Shown here piece after piece: positions 36,653 to 44,177 of a stretch of 64,000 bases of DNA. The DNA is from an uncultured Dehalococcoidia bacterium. GTDB taxonomy: Bacteria > Chloroflexota > Dehalococcoidia > Lucifugimonadales > CATQGZ01. Every line of letters begins with the position of its first letter. Position 1 is the first letter of the stretch. Both the position numbers and the translations under genes were made by a program. Below the pieces are notes generated by a model that worked only from the letters and a program-made list of their open reading frames with translations, was not told where the DNA came from and ran no database searches. The DNA is taken from contig OY282365.1 of NCBI GenBank assembly GCA_958295685.1, positions 682,001 to 746,000 of the forward strand, given 5' to 3'.

Positions 36653-37087
36653 TCACGCGCCGCCTCCGGCCTCCCTTCGCTTTTTGAGGTTGTGTTCCTT
36701 CTTGCCGCCTGTGTCTTCGAACAGCTCTCGTCCGACAGGCACCGCCTTGTCGATGGTCTGAACCGCCTCCCCTTCCTCCTGGTACTTGCGAAGAAACTCT
36801 TCGCTCACGAAGAACATTCATATACAGAACCCGTCGCGCTCGATGTCCTCGTGGTGCCTCTCGCAGGGGCATATCTTCTTGCGGTCCTCGACGGGATCGC
36901 CGCTGAGCGGCATTCAGGGACAGTATCTATAGCCATGTATCCTCTCGTTGTCGCCCAAGCCCTCCTGGACGACGCGGACCACGTCCTGCTCGGGGAAGAA
37001 CTCGTACGGCCCCCTGTCCACGTAGCGTTCCGAGAACTTCACGGCTCTGTCGAATGCTTCCTCGGGTGTCAGCTTGCGTTTGTTCAT
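36653..37087 (-). CDS. Ferredoxin:thioredoxin reductase catalytic chain with two selenocysteines
   Basis: Reading through two TGA codons (36916-36914 and 36820-36818) gives a 144-residue protein that keeps FTR sequence throughout: GYRYCP-U58-MPLSGDPVEDRKKICPC, then DGFCI-U90-MFFVSEEF. In plant-type FTR the motifs are CPC, CHC and CPC: the first Cys of motifs 1 and 3 and both of motif 2 bind the [4Fe-4S] cluster; the second Cys of motifs 1 and 3 form the redox disulfide. Here C56, C73, C75 and C88 remain as ligands, and exactly the two redox positions are Sec. The lysine-rich tail of about 15 residues is extra. The ATG at 37087 has GAGGTG upstream. No ferredoxin-binding variable subunit is present, as usual in non-cyanobacteria. 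Confidence 0.88.
36788..36804 (-). promoter_or_regulatory. SECIS-like hairpin of the second FTR UGA (U90)
   Basis: Minus-strand GCGAAG-AGTTT-CTTCGC: a perfect 6-bp stem whose loop begins 20 bases after the UGA with G in second position. Confidence 0.68.
36881..36900 (-). promoter_or_regulatory. SECIS-like hairpin of the first FTR UGA (U58)
   Basis: Minus-strand GCGATCC-CGTCGA-GGACCGC: seven positions with one A-C mismatch, loop beginning 21 bases after the UGA with G in second position. Confidence 0.62.
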
Positions 37088-37092
37088 GCCGC

Positions 37093-37458
37093 TCACCTCG
37101 GCGCCGCCCGTCCCATTCTGAATTGCCGATGGGCATCGCAGGACATCCTGGAGAACGAGTCGGCCTGAGTTTCGATTCGCTGCGCCAGAGTGGGCAGGAC
37201 TGCCTCGATCTCCCCGAGGGTCTTATCGCCGCCCACTTCTACGCTGAGGAGGGCGGAGGTTCCACACTCGCAGCCTGCCTTGAAGAAGACTTTGCGGAAT
37301 CCGGGGTTGGCGGACAGGTCCAGCTTGAAGCCGGGCATTGCAACTAGGTCTGTCCTGTGCAGGACGGCGCCTGCTATGAGCGCGTGGAGCTCGTCGTCTC
37401 CGGGCACCTCGCCACTCACAGCCACCGCCTGGTTCGGCGCGAAGTCATCTCGAGGCAA
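37093..37458 (-). CDS. Hypothetical protein, first gene of the selenoprotein operon
   Basis: A 121-residue protein of no family I recognise. It has a central GCECGTSALLSVEVGGDKTL with a CxC motif and a later Cys (RMSCDAHRQF), no signal peptide and no membrane helix. TTG start at 37458 with GGGGGAG upstream; the longer open frame upstream crosses a tRNA gene and is not real. Its stop overlaps the ribosome binding site of the FTR gene, so the two are coupled. A role in the same redox or Fe-S chemistry is inferred from position only. Confidence 0.7.
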   Translation of the reverse strand: MPRDDFAPNQAVAVSGEVPGDDELHALIAGAVLHRTDLVAMPGFKLDLSANPGFRKVFFKAGCECGTSALLSVEVGGDKTLGEIEAVLPTLAQRIETQADSFSRMSCDAHRQFRMGRAAPR

Positions 37459-37488
37459 TGGGGCTCCCCCTGCGACCGTCGTCACTCG

Positions 37489-37565
37489 TGGTGGGCGGTA
37501 CTGGATTTGAACCAATGACCTCTGCGATGTCAACGCAGCGCTCTGAACCACTGAGCTAACCGCCC
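37489..37565 (-). tRNA. tRNA-Val (GAC)
   Basis: Minus-strand cloverleaf: acceptor GGGCGGT/ACCGCCC, anticodon stem CTGCG/CGCAG around loop TTGACAT giving GAC, T-loop TTCAAAT, discriminator A and encoded CCA (37491-37489). It lies 30 bases upstream of the redox operon and may share the element D promoter. Confidence 0.96.
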
Positions 37566-37659
37566 TTGCCGGACTCATGGTCAAGTTTAGCAAGCCACTT
37601 CCCAACGGGTCAAGCTGGCACGCGGGCGAACCTGTCCCTCCTAGTCGACTGGGGCTCGG

Positions 37660-37965
37660 CGGCAGGTGATTTTTGCTGAAAGTGTCGGATTTGCGGGCAT
37701 TTCGTAGCTGGGAGGTGCGATTTTGGCCGACACTATGCGACACTCATGCGACACTCATGCGACACTTATGCGACACTTATGCGACACTTATGCGACACTT
37801 TGCGACACTTATGCGACACTTTGCGACAGGCGATGCAGGAGTCCTGCGGGCTGGTTTGTGGAGAGAGGCGGCTGTGTCATGGGCATACTCTAGCACAGTG
37901 GTTCGGTGGTGTCAATTGTCTGAATCAGGATTCTCAGGATTGGAGGATTAGCAGGATTGGGAGGC
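37660..37965 (-). repeat. Helical-pitch array element, copy D
   Basis: Main content of the gene-free stretch 37566-38121. In minus-strand order: AATCCTG repeats (about 37950-37920), promoter (37915-37887), leader, array (37829-37728), core CAGCTACG (37710-37703) and arm CCGACAC (37688-37682). The plus-strand array has ten GACAC/GACAG units at spacings 10, 11, 11, 11, 11, 11, 10, 11 and 10. Unit (AGTGTCG in the transcript sense) and arm (CGACACT) are complementary. 37966-38121 shows nothing that can be supported. Confidence 0.86.
37887..37915 (-). promoter_or_regulatory. Promoter of array element D
   Basis: TTGACA (37915-37910), 17-base spacer, TAGAGT (37892-37887), then six bases and ATG. 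Points toward tRNA-Val and the selenoprotein operon. Confidence 0.76.
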
Positions 37966-38121
37966 GCGGGCGGCAGCCAGAGGGGGTTGAGCGAGCGGTA
38001 GAGCCTCTCATGGCCCACAGAGACGGCAAGCCACCTCGGCGCCGGGCAGCGATGGCTGGGCGCTCGGCCGAATTAGGCGGGGTGAACCGGACGGCCGGTG
38101 ATTGGGACTGGTCGGCGGGGT

Positions 38122-39798
38122 TTAGCAGGGCTTTGCGGAGGCGGCTATGGCGTCGAGGTCGGCGCGGGTGTATGAGCCGAGGCTGCGGAAGTCGAGTTCG
38201 GTGTAGCTCCTGATCCAGTGGAGGGTGATGACGGCTGCCTTCTTGTAGCGTTCGATCATGGGGGGGCCGGCGCCGGCCTCGTCTCTGAGGCGGAGGATGT
38301 CGTCCAGTTCCTGAGTGACGAGCCGCTCTACGAGTCCGAAGTCGTGTGTTTCGCCGGAATCGGAGTCGGCGGCGGCGTGCAGGATTCTCTGGGCGGTCTG
38401 AGCGACCGATATGCGGGCGGTGGCCAGGTCTTCCATGAGCCTGGGATGGACTCCGGGGCGGCCCTCCAGGCTGTCTATGCCCTTTGCTCCACGTCCCGCC
38501 AGCCAGCCCTCCAGGTATTCGATGATGGTTCGGACGTTGCGCCGTGTGCCCTCGACGGTTATGGGGCCGTCCGGGGTTTCGATGGCGACCGGGAAGTGGC
38601 TGGGGTCGGCCATTTCGGTGGACGGCTTCCATCCGCTTGCGCGCAGTTCCTGGAATGGGGCCGCGGCCGCGGTCATGTGGAAGATGTGCGCGACCCATCC
38701 CCTGATGAATCCCTGCCGCGCCTCCCACTCCTTGTCGGCTCTGATGGCCGCTCCCGCGGCCTCGTTGACCTCGGGGTTCCTGTCGGGCAGCGCGGTTGCC
38801 ATGCCTCCGATGGGCGCGGCGCCGCGCTTGAGGCACACGGCGACCAGCCTTCGGAAGATGTTGGATATGAAGTCGGTCGTCTTGACGTCGACGCCGAATC
38901 TGTCCGGCCAGACCGCTCCGGGGTCGGTTATCACGTATTCGAGTATGCTCGCCTTGAGGTCCCATCGGGCGGCGTTGAGGCCCGCCGCGTATGGGCCGAG
39001 GGCGTGAAGCATGGCCTCCATGTGGTAGGCGGCTGGCAGGGACTCGACCAGCATGATCGCCCTGATCACCGCGTCCGGTCGTATTCCGACGTGGTCGACG
39101 CTGAAGTCGAGGAGGTCGCGATAGAGCCGGGCCTCGGCGACCGACTCCAGCTTGGGGAGATACCAGTAGAGGCCCTGCCCTCGGTCGATCTGGGCGCGGC
39201 CTGCGTGGAACAGTGTCAGGGCGGTTCCCAAGAGAGCGGCTGGCACAGGGCTTCCGTCGATGGTGACGTCGGGTTCATCGAGGTGAATACCGCGCTCGCG
39301 GTGCATGAAGAACGGGATCGGCCCCTCTTTGATCTCGTACTTGCGCCCTCTGCTGGGGTCTTCGAAGCGGAGGGTGCCTTCGACGGCGCGCCTGCGGTTC
39401 ACGGCGGCCGTGACGGTGTCGATGAGGCGGTGACCGGCCGAGTCTTCGTCGTCGTCCAGGTCTCCGAGGGCGCGCCGTCCATCGGGGCCCGGGTTGAGGG
39501 CATTGATGAACATGCTGGTCAGGGAGGCAGGGCCGGATATCTCGATGCCCGGCAGGAGCAGTTCTTCGGGAACAGGGGGAACCTTCCAGTGATCCGCGTC
39601 GGCCTCGCCTGCCGACGCGGCCGACGGCAGGCCGCCCTTCATGGCTCTGGCGAGAACGTCCGCGCGGGCCTCTCTGAGGTCATGTATCCTGGGGGTGAAT
39701 TGGTCGTGCGCCGCCGCCAGGTACCGCACGAATTCGTCGGTGAAGACCTCGGCGGCTCCACTCACCGCGGCGTATCTGACCCTGCTGACTGCGGACAT
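38122..39798 (-). CDS. aceB: Malate synthase
   Basis: A 558-residue malate synthase A-type protein, condensing glyoxylate and acetyl-CoA to malate. GLYWYLPKLESVAEARLYRDL and RAIMLVESLPAAYHMEAMLH contain active-site residues of the family, and FGVDVKTTDFISNIFRRLV and IGGMATALPDRNPEVN follow the usual order. No isocitrate lyase is in the window. It lies 30 bases downstream of an HpcH/HpaI aldolase gene, which could supply or consume related oxoacids. Confidence 0.92.
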   Translation of the reverse strand: MSAVSRVRYAAVSGAAEVFTDEFVRYLAAAHDQFTPRIHDLREARADVLARAMKGGLPSAASAGEADADHWKVPPVPEELLLPGIEISGPASLTSMFINALNPGPDGRRALGDLDDDEDSAGHRLIDTVTAAVNRRRAVEGTLRFEDPSRGRKYEIKEGPIPFFMHRERGIHLDEPDVTIDGSPVPAALLGTALTLFHAGRAQIDRGQGLYWYLPKLESVAEARLYRDLLDFSVDHVGIRPDAVIRAIMLVESLPAAYHMEAMLHALGPYAAGLNAARWDLKASILEYVITDPGAVWPDRFGVDVKTTDFISNIFRRLVAVCLKRGAAPIGGMATALPDRNPEVNEAAGAAIRADKEWEARQGFIRGWVAHIFHMTAAAAPFQELRASGWKPSTEMADPSHFPVAIETPDGPITVEGTRRNVRTIIEYLEGWLAGRGAKGIDSLEGRPGVHPRLMEDLATARISVAQTAQRILHAAADSDSGETHDFGLVERLVTQELDDILRLRDEAGAGPPMIERYKKAAVITLHWIRSYTELDFRSLGSYTRADLDAIAASAKPC

Positions 39799-39828
39799 CC
39801 GGCCTCCTTCGTCCTCGGCGGCTGAAAC

Positions 39829-40551
39829 CTAGCTGATGTTTTCCATCAAGACGGTTGCGCCCATGTCGATGTACCTGTTTCTGAGCGCCGGGTCGTAGCT
39901 TCTGTATGCCAGCCTGACGCCGGTGCCTTCGAGCTGGTCGACGACGTAACGAACGCAGTCGTCGTCGGTCTTGAAGGGGTGATGCGGGTTGGAGTCGCGG
40001 CTGAAGGCGAGGTCAGCGGGGCCCCACGAGACACAGTCCACACCCTGCTTGGCCAGCTTCTTGGTGTTGGTGATTGCGTTGATCGACTCGATCTGCATCC
40101 AGAGTACCCCGTAGCCGTTCCACCATTCGGCGTATTCAGGACGGCTGGCGCCGCGCTCCTTGAGGCCTTTGGAAGCGCCTCCGATCCAGCTCCTTCGGGC
40201 CACCGGCGGGAAGTAGAAGTGCTCGATTGCTTCGTCCACGGTCGCCTCGTCTTCGACCTGGGGGACCTCGATCACGGTCGGCCCCAGGTCGAGCATGTTG
40301 CCGACCAGGTATGCGTGTCTCGTGTGCTTGATGCGGAAGTGAACGTCGATTCCGATCTCGTCGGCCATGTTGCAGTACTCGACGAGCCGATGCTCGGAGA
40401 ATGGGGAGTGCTGGCTGTCGAGAGAGAGGAAGTCGTATGGGTACTTCTCAATGATGGACTCGATCCGGGCCCGGTCGGCGTCCCACCCTACCGAGGCCCC
40501 TATCACGACGTCGCCGTCATTGATTCGCTGCTTCAGAGTCTTGTCCGACAT
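39829..40551 (-). CDS. HpcH/HpaI family aldolase
   Basis: A 240-residue class II pyruvate-type aldolase or citrate-lyase-beta-like barrel. It has FLSLDSQHSPFSEHRLVEYC, TVIEVPQVEDEATVDEA, LWMQIESINAITNTKKLA with the metal-binding Glu, and VDCVSWGPADLAFS with the metal-binding Asp. It cleaves or forms 2-oxo-3-hydroxy acids; the substrate is not defined. It precedes malate synthase in the same direction. Confidence 0.87.
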   Translation of the reverse strand: MSDKTLKQRINDGDVVIGASVGWDADRARIESIIEKYPYDFLSLDSQHSPFSEHRLVEYCNMADEIGIDVHFRIKHTRHAYLVGNMLDLGPTVIEVPQVEDEATVDEAIEHFYFPPVARRSWIGGASKGLKERGASRPEYAEWWNGYGVLWMQIESINAITNTKKLAKQGVDCVSWGPADLAFSRDSNPHHPFKTDDDCVRYVVDQLEGTGVRLAYRSYDPALRNRYIDMGATVLMENIS

Positions 40552-40593
40552 TTGTCACATGCTCCTTGAGATTTCAATAGCGCTCAGGCACGG

Positions 40594-43200
40594 TCAGTTC
40601 GAACGATTTCGGAACCACTCGGCGAGGCTGGCGCGATTCCGGTCCAGCCAGGCGGCGTTGAGGCGTATACGCTCCAGGGACTGCCGTATGGCGCGCTCCG
40701 CGGACGGTGCGTGATGGTCCCTGAAGAACTTCTCCACGTCCTCTCGTCTTTCCGGTGTGGTGAAGCCGGACGTTATGGAGACCAGCCGCATGAGGCCGAA
40801 TCCGCCCTCGCCGTAGCGTCGGTCGAATTCGGCCCAGTTGTCCTTCAGGAACTCCCAGGCGAGGCCGCGCCCATGCCGATTTCCGGCGACAGCGGCCACC
40901 ATCGTGACGGTGTTGTGAGTCCTGACGGCCGGTGACAGGGATCTCTCCAGCGTCTGGGCCAACAGGCCGGGCTGCCGGAACCTGCCCAGGGATATGAGGA
41001 AGCGCACCTTCTCTTCTTCGAGGTCCGTCTCCTGCTGCAGCCGCCACATAGTGTCGTAGGTCTCGGCGCCGCCCGCCCTGGCAGCCAGGTTGAAGACCAC
41101 ACCTCGGATGTCCGGGTGCGTCCCTGTGGAGTCTGCCGCATACAGAGAGAAACGCCTAGAGGCCTCCTTCAGGGTGGCGGGGTCGCCATAGCCGCCGGCC
41201 TGAGCCAGCGCTGCGCTGCGGAGAAGCGCGTCACGGAGTCCTTCATGCGGCAGGGCGTCCCACCCTGCCCTCTCGGCAATCGGGAGGAAGATTCCCCGGG
41301 CGAAGAGTTCGAAGTCTTCGTAGAACGGCTCCTCCCACAGGAGCGATCCCAGGCCGCCGAGGTTCAAGGCGAGGTCTTCGGCGACGGATGCGTCGGTTTC
41401 GCCGGAGTAGGCGCCCGCTATGGACATGAACTCGGTGGCCGGAACGTGCCCGGAGCGCATGAGGGCGAAGGCGTCGTTCTGGATACCGAGACGATCGGCC
41501 GCCGGGAGGACCAGGTTTTCGATCGGAGCCCTGAGCCTCTCAAGCTCTTCGGGCGGGTAGTTCACGCGGTAGAAGCCGGTCTGCATGGGATTGACCTTGA
41601 TCCACTCGTCCGGTGAGCCGTACGGGGCCGGCTCGACGGTGACGGAGGACGCCGCGTCGAACATCAGCGCGGTTCTGGGCTGGGCGTCGCTTGCCGTCCT
41701 CACGCTCACCGGAACGTGCCACGTGGCTTCATAGACGGCGTCCGGTTCGAGGATGTGCTCGTAGACGAACCTTTTCTGGGAGAGCGCGACGTCGATGGCC
41801 GCGTCCTTGCGGACGACCTCGACGTCGAGTACGGGGTATCCCGTCTGGTTCACCCAGGTGTCCATCATTTCAGCGACGGGTCTGCCCGAGGCCTCTCCGA
41901 GCGCGTCCCAGAGGTCGGTCGTCCTGGCGTTGCCGTACTCGTACCGCTTCACGTAGAGGTTCAGACCGGCGCGGAACGGCTCCTCGCCCAGGTACTGCTC
42001 CAGCATCCTGAGCACCGCGCCGCCCTTGCTGTAGCTGACGGCGTCGAAGAGTTGGCCGATCTCGGCCGGGTTGTTCACCTCCTGCTCGACGGGGTGAGAG
42101 CTCTTGAGGCCGTCCAGGCTGAGGCCGCGGTTGGTGTCAAAGGTGACGAACTGGGTCCACATGTCCCACTCAGGGTAGAGGTGGTCCACCGCCTTGTTAC
42201 CCATCCAGGACGCGAAGCTCTCGTTCAGCCACAGGTCGTTCCACCATGACATGGTGACGAGGTCGCCGAACCACATGTGGGCCATTTCGTGGGCGACCAC
42301 GGACGCGACCCGCTCGCGAGTTCCCGCCGAGCTGTTTTCTGGATCGACGAGCAGAGCCGTCTCGCGGTAGGTGATGGCGCCCCAGTTCTCCATGGCTCCC
42401 GCGGCGAAGTCCGGTATGGCGAGGTGGTCGAGCTTGGGGAGCGGGTAAGGTATGCCGAAGTAGTCGTTCAGGTAGTCGAGGAGTCGGATGGACACGTCCA
42501 GCGCGAACCGGCCCTGCTCCGCCTTGCCGCGAGTGGTCCAGACCCTGTGGAGGATGCCGCCTGCGTCCTGCCGCTCGATGAACTCCAGGTCTCCCACAAT
42601 GAACGCGAGCAGGTACGTGGACATGACGGGGGTCTTCTCGAACCGGACAGCCCTGAAGCCGGGGCGCGCCTCCTCGTCCGAGGCGACGGGCATGTTGGAG
42701 ACCGCGGTGAGCTCCGACGGGATCACGAGGGTTACGTCGAAGACGGCCTTGAGTCCGGGCTCGTCCCAGCATGGGAAGGCGCGCCGGGCGTCGGTGGCCT
42801 CCATCTGGGTCGTCGCCAGGTGCCGCTCTTCGCCGTCCTCGCCGGCGTACCCGCTCCGGTAGAAGCCGCGCAGTTTGTCATTCAGCTCACCGGTGAATTC
42901 GAGGCTCAGCTCGGCGGGGCCGGGTTCGATCTGAGACTCGAAGGTGAAGGTCACCGTCTCCTCTGCCGGGTCGTATTCCGTGCTCACGGGAGCGAGGCTG
43001 GCGCCGCGGTGAGTGAGGCGGCAGGACAGCACCTCTATCTCAATGCAGTTGAGCGTTATGCTCGACGTGGGCGAGAGCGTCCGGACGGCCACCGTCTCCC
43101 GGCCCCTGAACGTGAAGTCGGAGAGGTCGGGCTCCAGTACCAGGCGGTACTCCACCGGGCGGACGGACTCTGGGAGTTTCACGGCGCCTGGCGTCGTCAC
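40594..43200 (-). CDS. pepN: M1 family metallo-aminopeptidase
   Basis: An 868-residue zinc aminopeptidase. GAMEN (268-272) is the exopeptidase motif, HEMAH (304-308) with Glu327 in LWLNESFA forms the zinc site, and the C-terminal third is the ERAP1-like helical domain. It has no signal peptide, so it is cytoplasmic. It removes N-terminal residues from peptides. It is close in size and domain order to ERAP/tricorn-interacting aminopeptidases rather than E. coli PepN. Confidence 0.93.
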   Translation of the reverse strand: MTTPGAVKLPESVRPVEYRLVLEPDLSDFTFRGRETVAVRTLSPTSSITLNCIEIEVLSCRLTHRGASLAPVSTEYDPAEETVTFTFESQIEPGPAELSLEFTGELNDKLRGFYRSGYAGEDGEERHLATTQMEATDARRAFPCWDEPGLKAVFDVTLVIPSELTAVSNMPVASDEEARPGFRAVRFEKTPVMSTYLLAFIVGDLEFIERQDAGGILHRVWTTRGKAEQGRFALDVSIRLLDYLNDYFGIPYPLPKLDHLAIPDFAAGAMENWGAITYRETALLVDPENSSAGTRERVASVVAHEMAHMWFGDLVTMSWWNDLWLNESFASWMGNKAVDHLYPEWDMWTQFVTFDTNRGLSLDGLKSSHPVEQEVNNPAEIGQLFDAVSYSKGGAVLRMLEQYLGEEPFRAGLNLYVKRYEYGNARTTDLWDALGEASGRPVAEMMDTWVNQTGYPVLDVEVVRKDAAIDVALSQKRFVYEHILEPDAVYEATWHVPVSVRTASDAQPRTALMFDAASSVTVEPAPYGSPDEWIKVNPMQTGFYRVNYPPEELERLRAPIENLVLPAADRLGIQNDAFALMRSGHVPATEFMSIAGAYSGETDASVAEDLALNLGGLGSLLWEEPFYEDFELFARGIFLPIAERAGWDALPHEGLRDALLRSAALAQAGGYGDPATLKEASRRFSLYAADSTGTHPDIRGVVFNLAARAGGAETYDTMWRLQQETDLEEEKVRFLISLGRFRQPGLLAQTLERSLSPAVRTHNTVTMVAAVAGNRHGRGLAWEFLKDNWAEFDRRYGEGGFGLMRLVSITSGFTTPERREDVEKFFRDHHAPSAERAIRQSLERIRLNAAWLDRNRASLAEWFRNRSN

Positions 43201-43267
43201 GCGCGGTGGGTCCTGGCGGGATTGCGCGGCCCGTTCGGGCGCGAGGTTTCGTTTGTCGGAGAGCGGG

Positions 43268-44059
43268 TCATGCGCCCGTCCAGTTGGGCTTCCGCTTCTC
43301 CGCGAAAGCCCGCGCGCCTTCCAGCTGGTCGGCTGCGTTCACGGCCTTCTCGAACTCCGGGTAGCCGCGGCTGAGCGCGAGGTCGAGTGGCAGGTCGAGG
43401 CCGGTCAGGGCCATCTGCTTGCTGGCCCTAACCGACAGGGGGGCGCAGAGGAGGATGTCGTCGGCCCATTTCTGGGCGGCGGACATCAGGTCGGCGGCTG
43501 GGACGACTTCGTTGACTAGGCCGAGCCTGAGCGCCTCTCGCGCGGAGATGCGCCTTCCGGTGAGTATCAAGCCCATAGCCAGCTTGAGGGGTATCTGGCG
43601 GGGCAGGCGGTGGACTCCGGTGCTTGCGACTTGGCCGACGCGGCCTTCCGGCAGTCCGAGTTCGGCGTGGTCGGCAGCGATTATTATGTCGCAGGCGAGC
43701 GCGAGTTCGAGGCCGCCGCCGAGGGCGAAGCCGTTGACCGCGGCGATGATGGGCTTCCAGCAGTCGAAGTATCTGGTGATGTCGCCCAGTTCGACCTGGC
43801 CGGGGGTTCTCTCCGTCTCCTCTTCGCCTTCTTCCCGTACGCCGGCGACCCACTTCAGGTCGGCGCCCGCGCTGAATGCCCGGTCGCCTGCTCCGGTCAG
43901 GATAGCCACCCACAGTTCCGGGTCGTCGCGGAAGTCTGCGAATGCCCTTCGCATCTCAGCCCCGAGCATGGGGTGGAGCGCGTTCAGCCTGTGAGGGCGG
44001 TTGAGAGTGACGTATGCGACACGCCCTCTCTTTTCGTAGACGAGGTATTTGTATGCCAT
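43268..44059 (-). CDS. Enoyl-CoA hydratase/isomerase family protein
   Basis: A 263-residue crotonase. It has the oxyanion hole in ITGAGDRAFSAGADLK and NGFALGGGLELALACD, and catalytic Glu region AELGLPEGRVGQVAS. The ATG at 44059 is chosen for its upstream GGAG; a GTG at 44086 is the alternative. It acts on acyl-CoA thioesters; the exact reaction is not determined by sequence. Confidence 0.9.
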   Translation of the reverse strand: MAYKYLVYEKRGRVAYVTLNRPHRLNALHPMLGAEMRRAFADFRDDPELWVAILTGAGDRAFSAGADLKWVAGVREEGEEETERTPGQVELGDITRYFDCWKPIIAAVNGFALGGGLELALACDIIIAADHAELGLPEGRVGQVASTGVHRLPRQIPLKLAMGLILTGRRISAREALRLGLVNEVVPAADLMSAAQKWADDILLCAPLSVRASKQMALTGLDLPLDLALSRGYPEFEKAVNAADQLEGARAFAEKRKPNWTGA

Positions 44060-44177
44060 GGAGGACTCCGGTGAGTTGCCGGCCACGAGTATATCAGCAA
44101 GTCCCGCGCCGTTCTACGGCCTCGGAGCGGCGGGACGCATCGCGGCGGCGGGTTCTCGTCCGTCCCAAGCCTCGAGG

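Noticed and set aside
36914..36916. Reading the FTR and glutaredoxin regions as pseudogenes because of internal stops
   Set aside because: All three stops are TGA, all fall at catalytic cysteine columns, family sequence continues on both sides in the same frame, and each is followed by a SECIS-like hairpin.
37093..37743. A 216-codon protein continuing upstream of the hypothetical gene
   Set aside because: The extra N-terminal part translates tRNA-Val and part of array element D; the TTG at 37458 has a proper ribosome binding site.
37728..37829. Arrays at 1050, 21847, 31811, 37728 and 50366 as CRISPR
   Set aside because: Period is 10-11 bases with no spacers, and there are no cas genes in the window.
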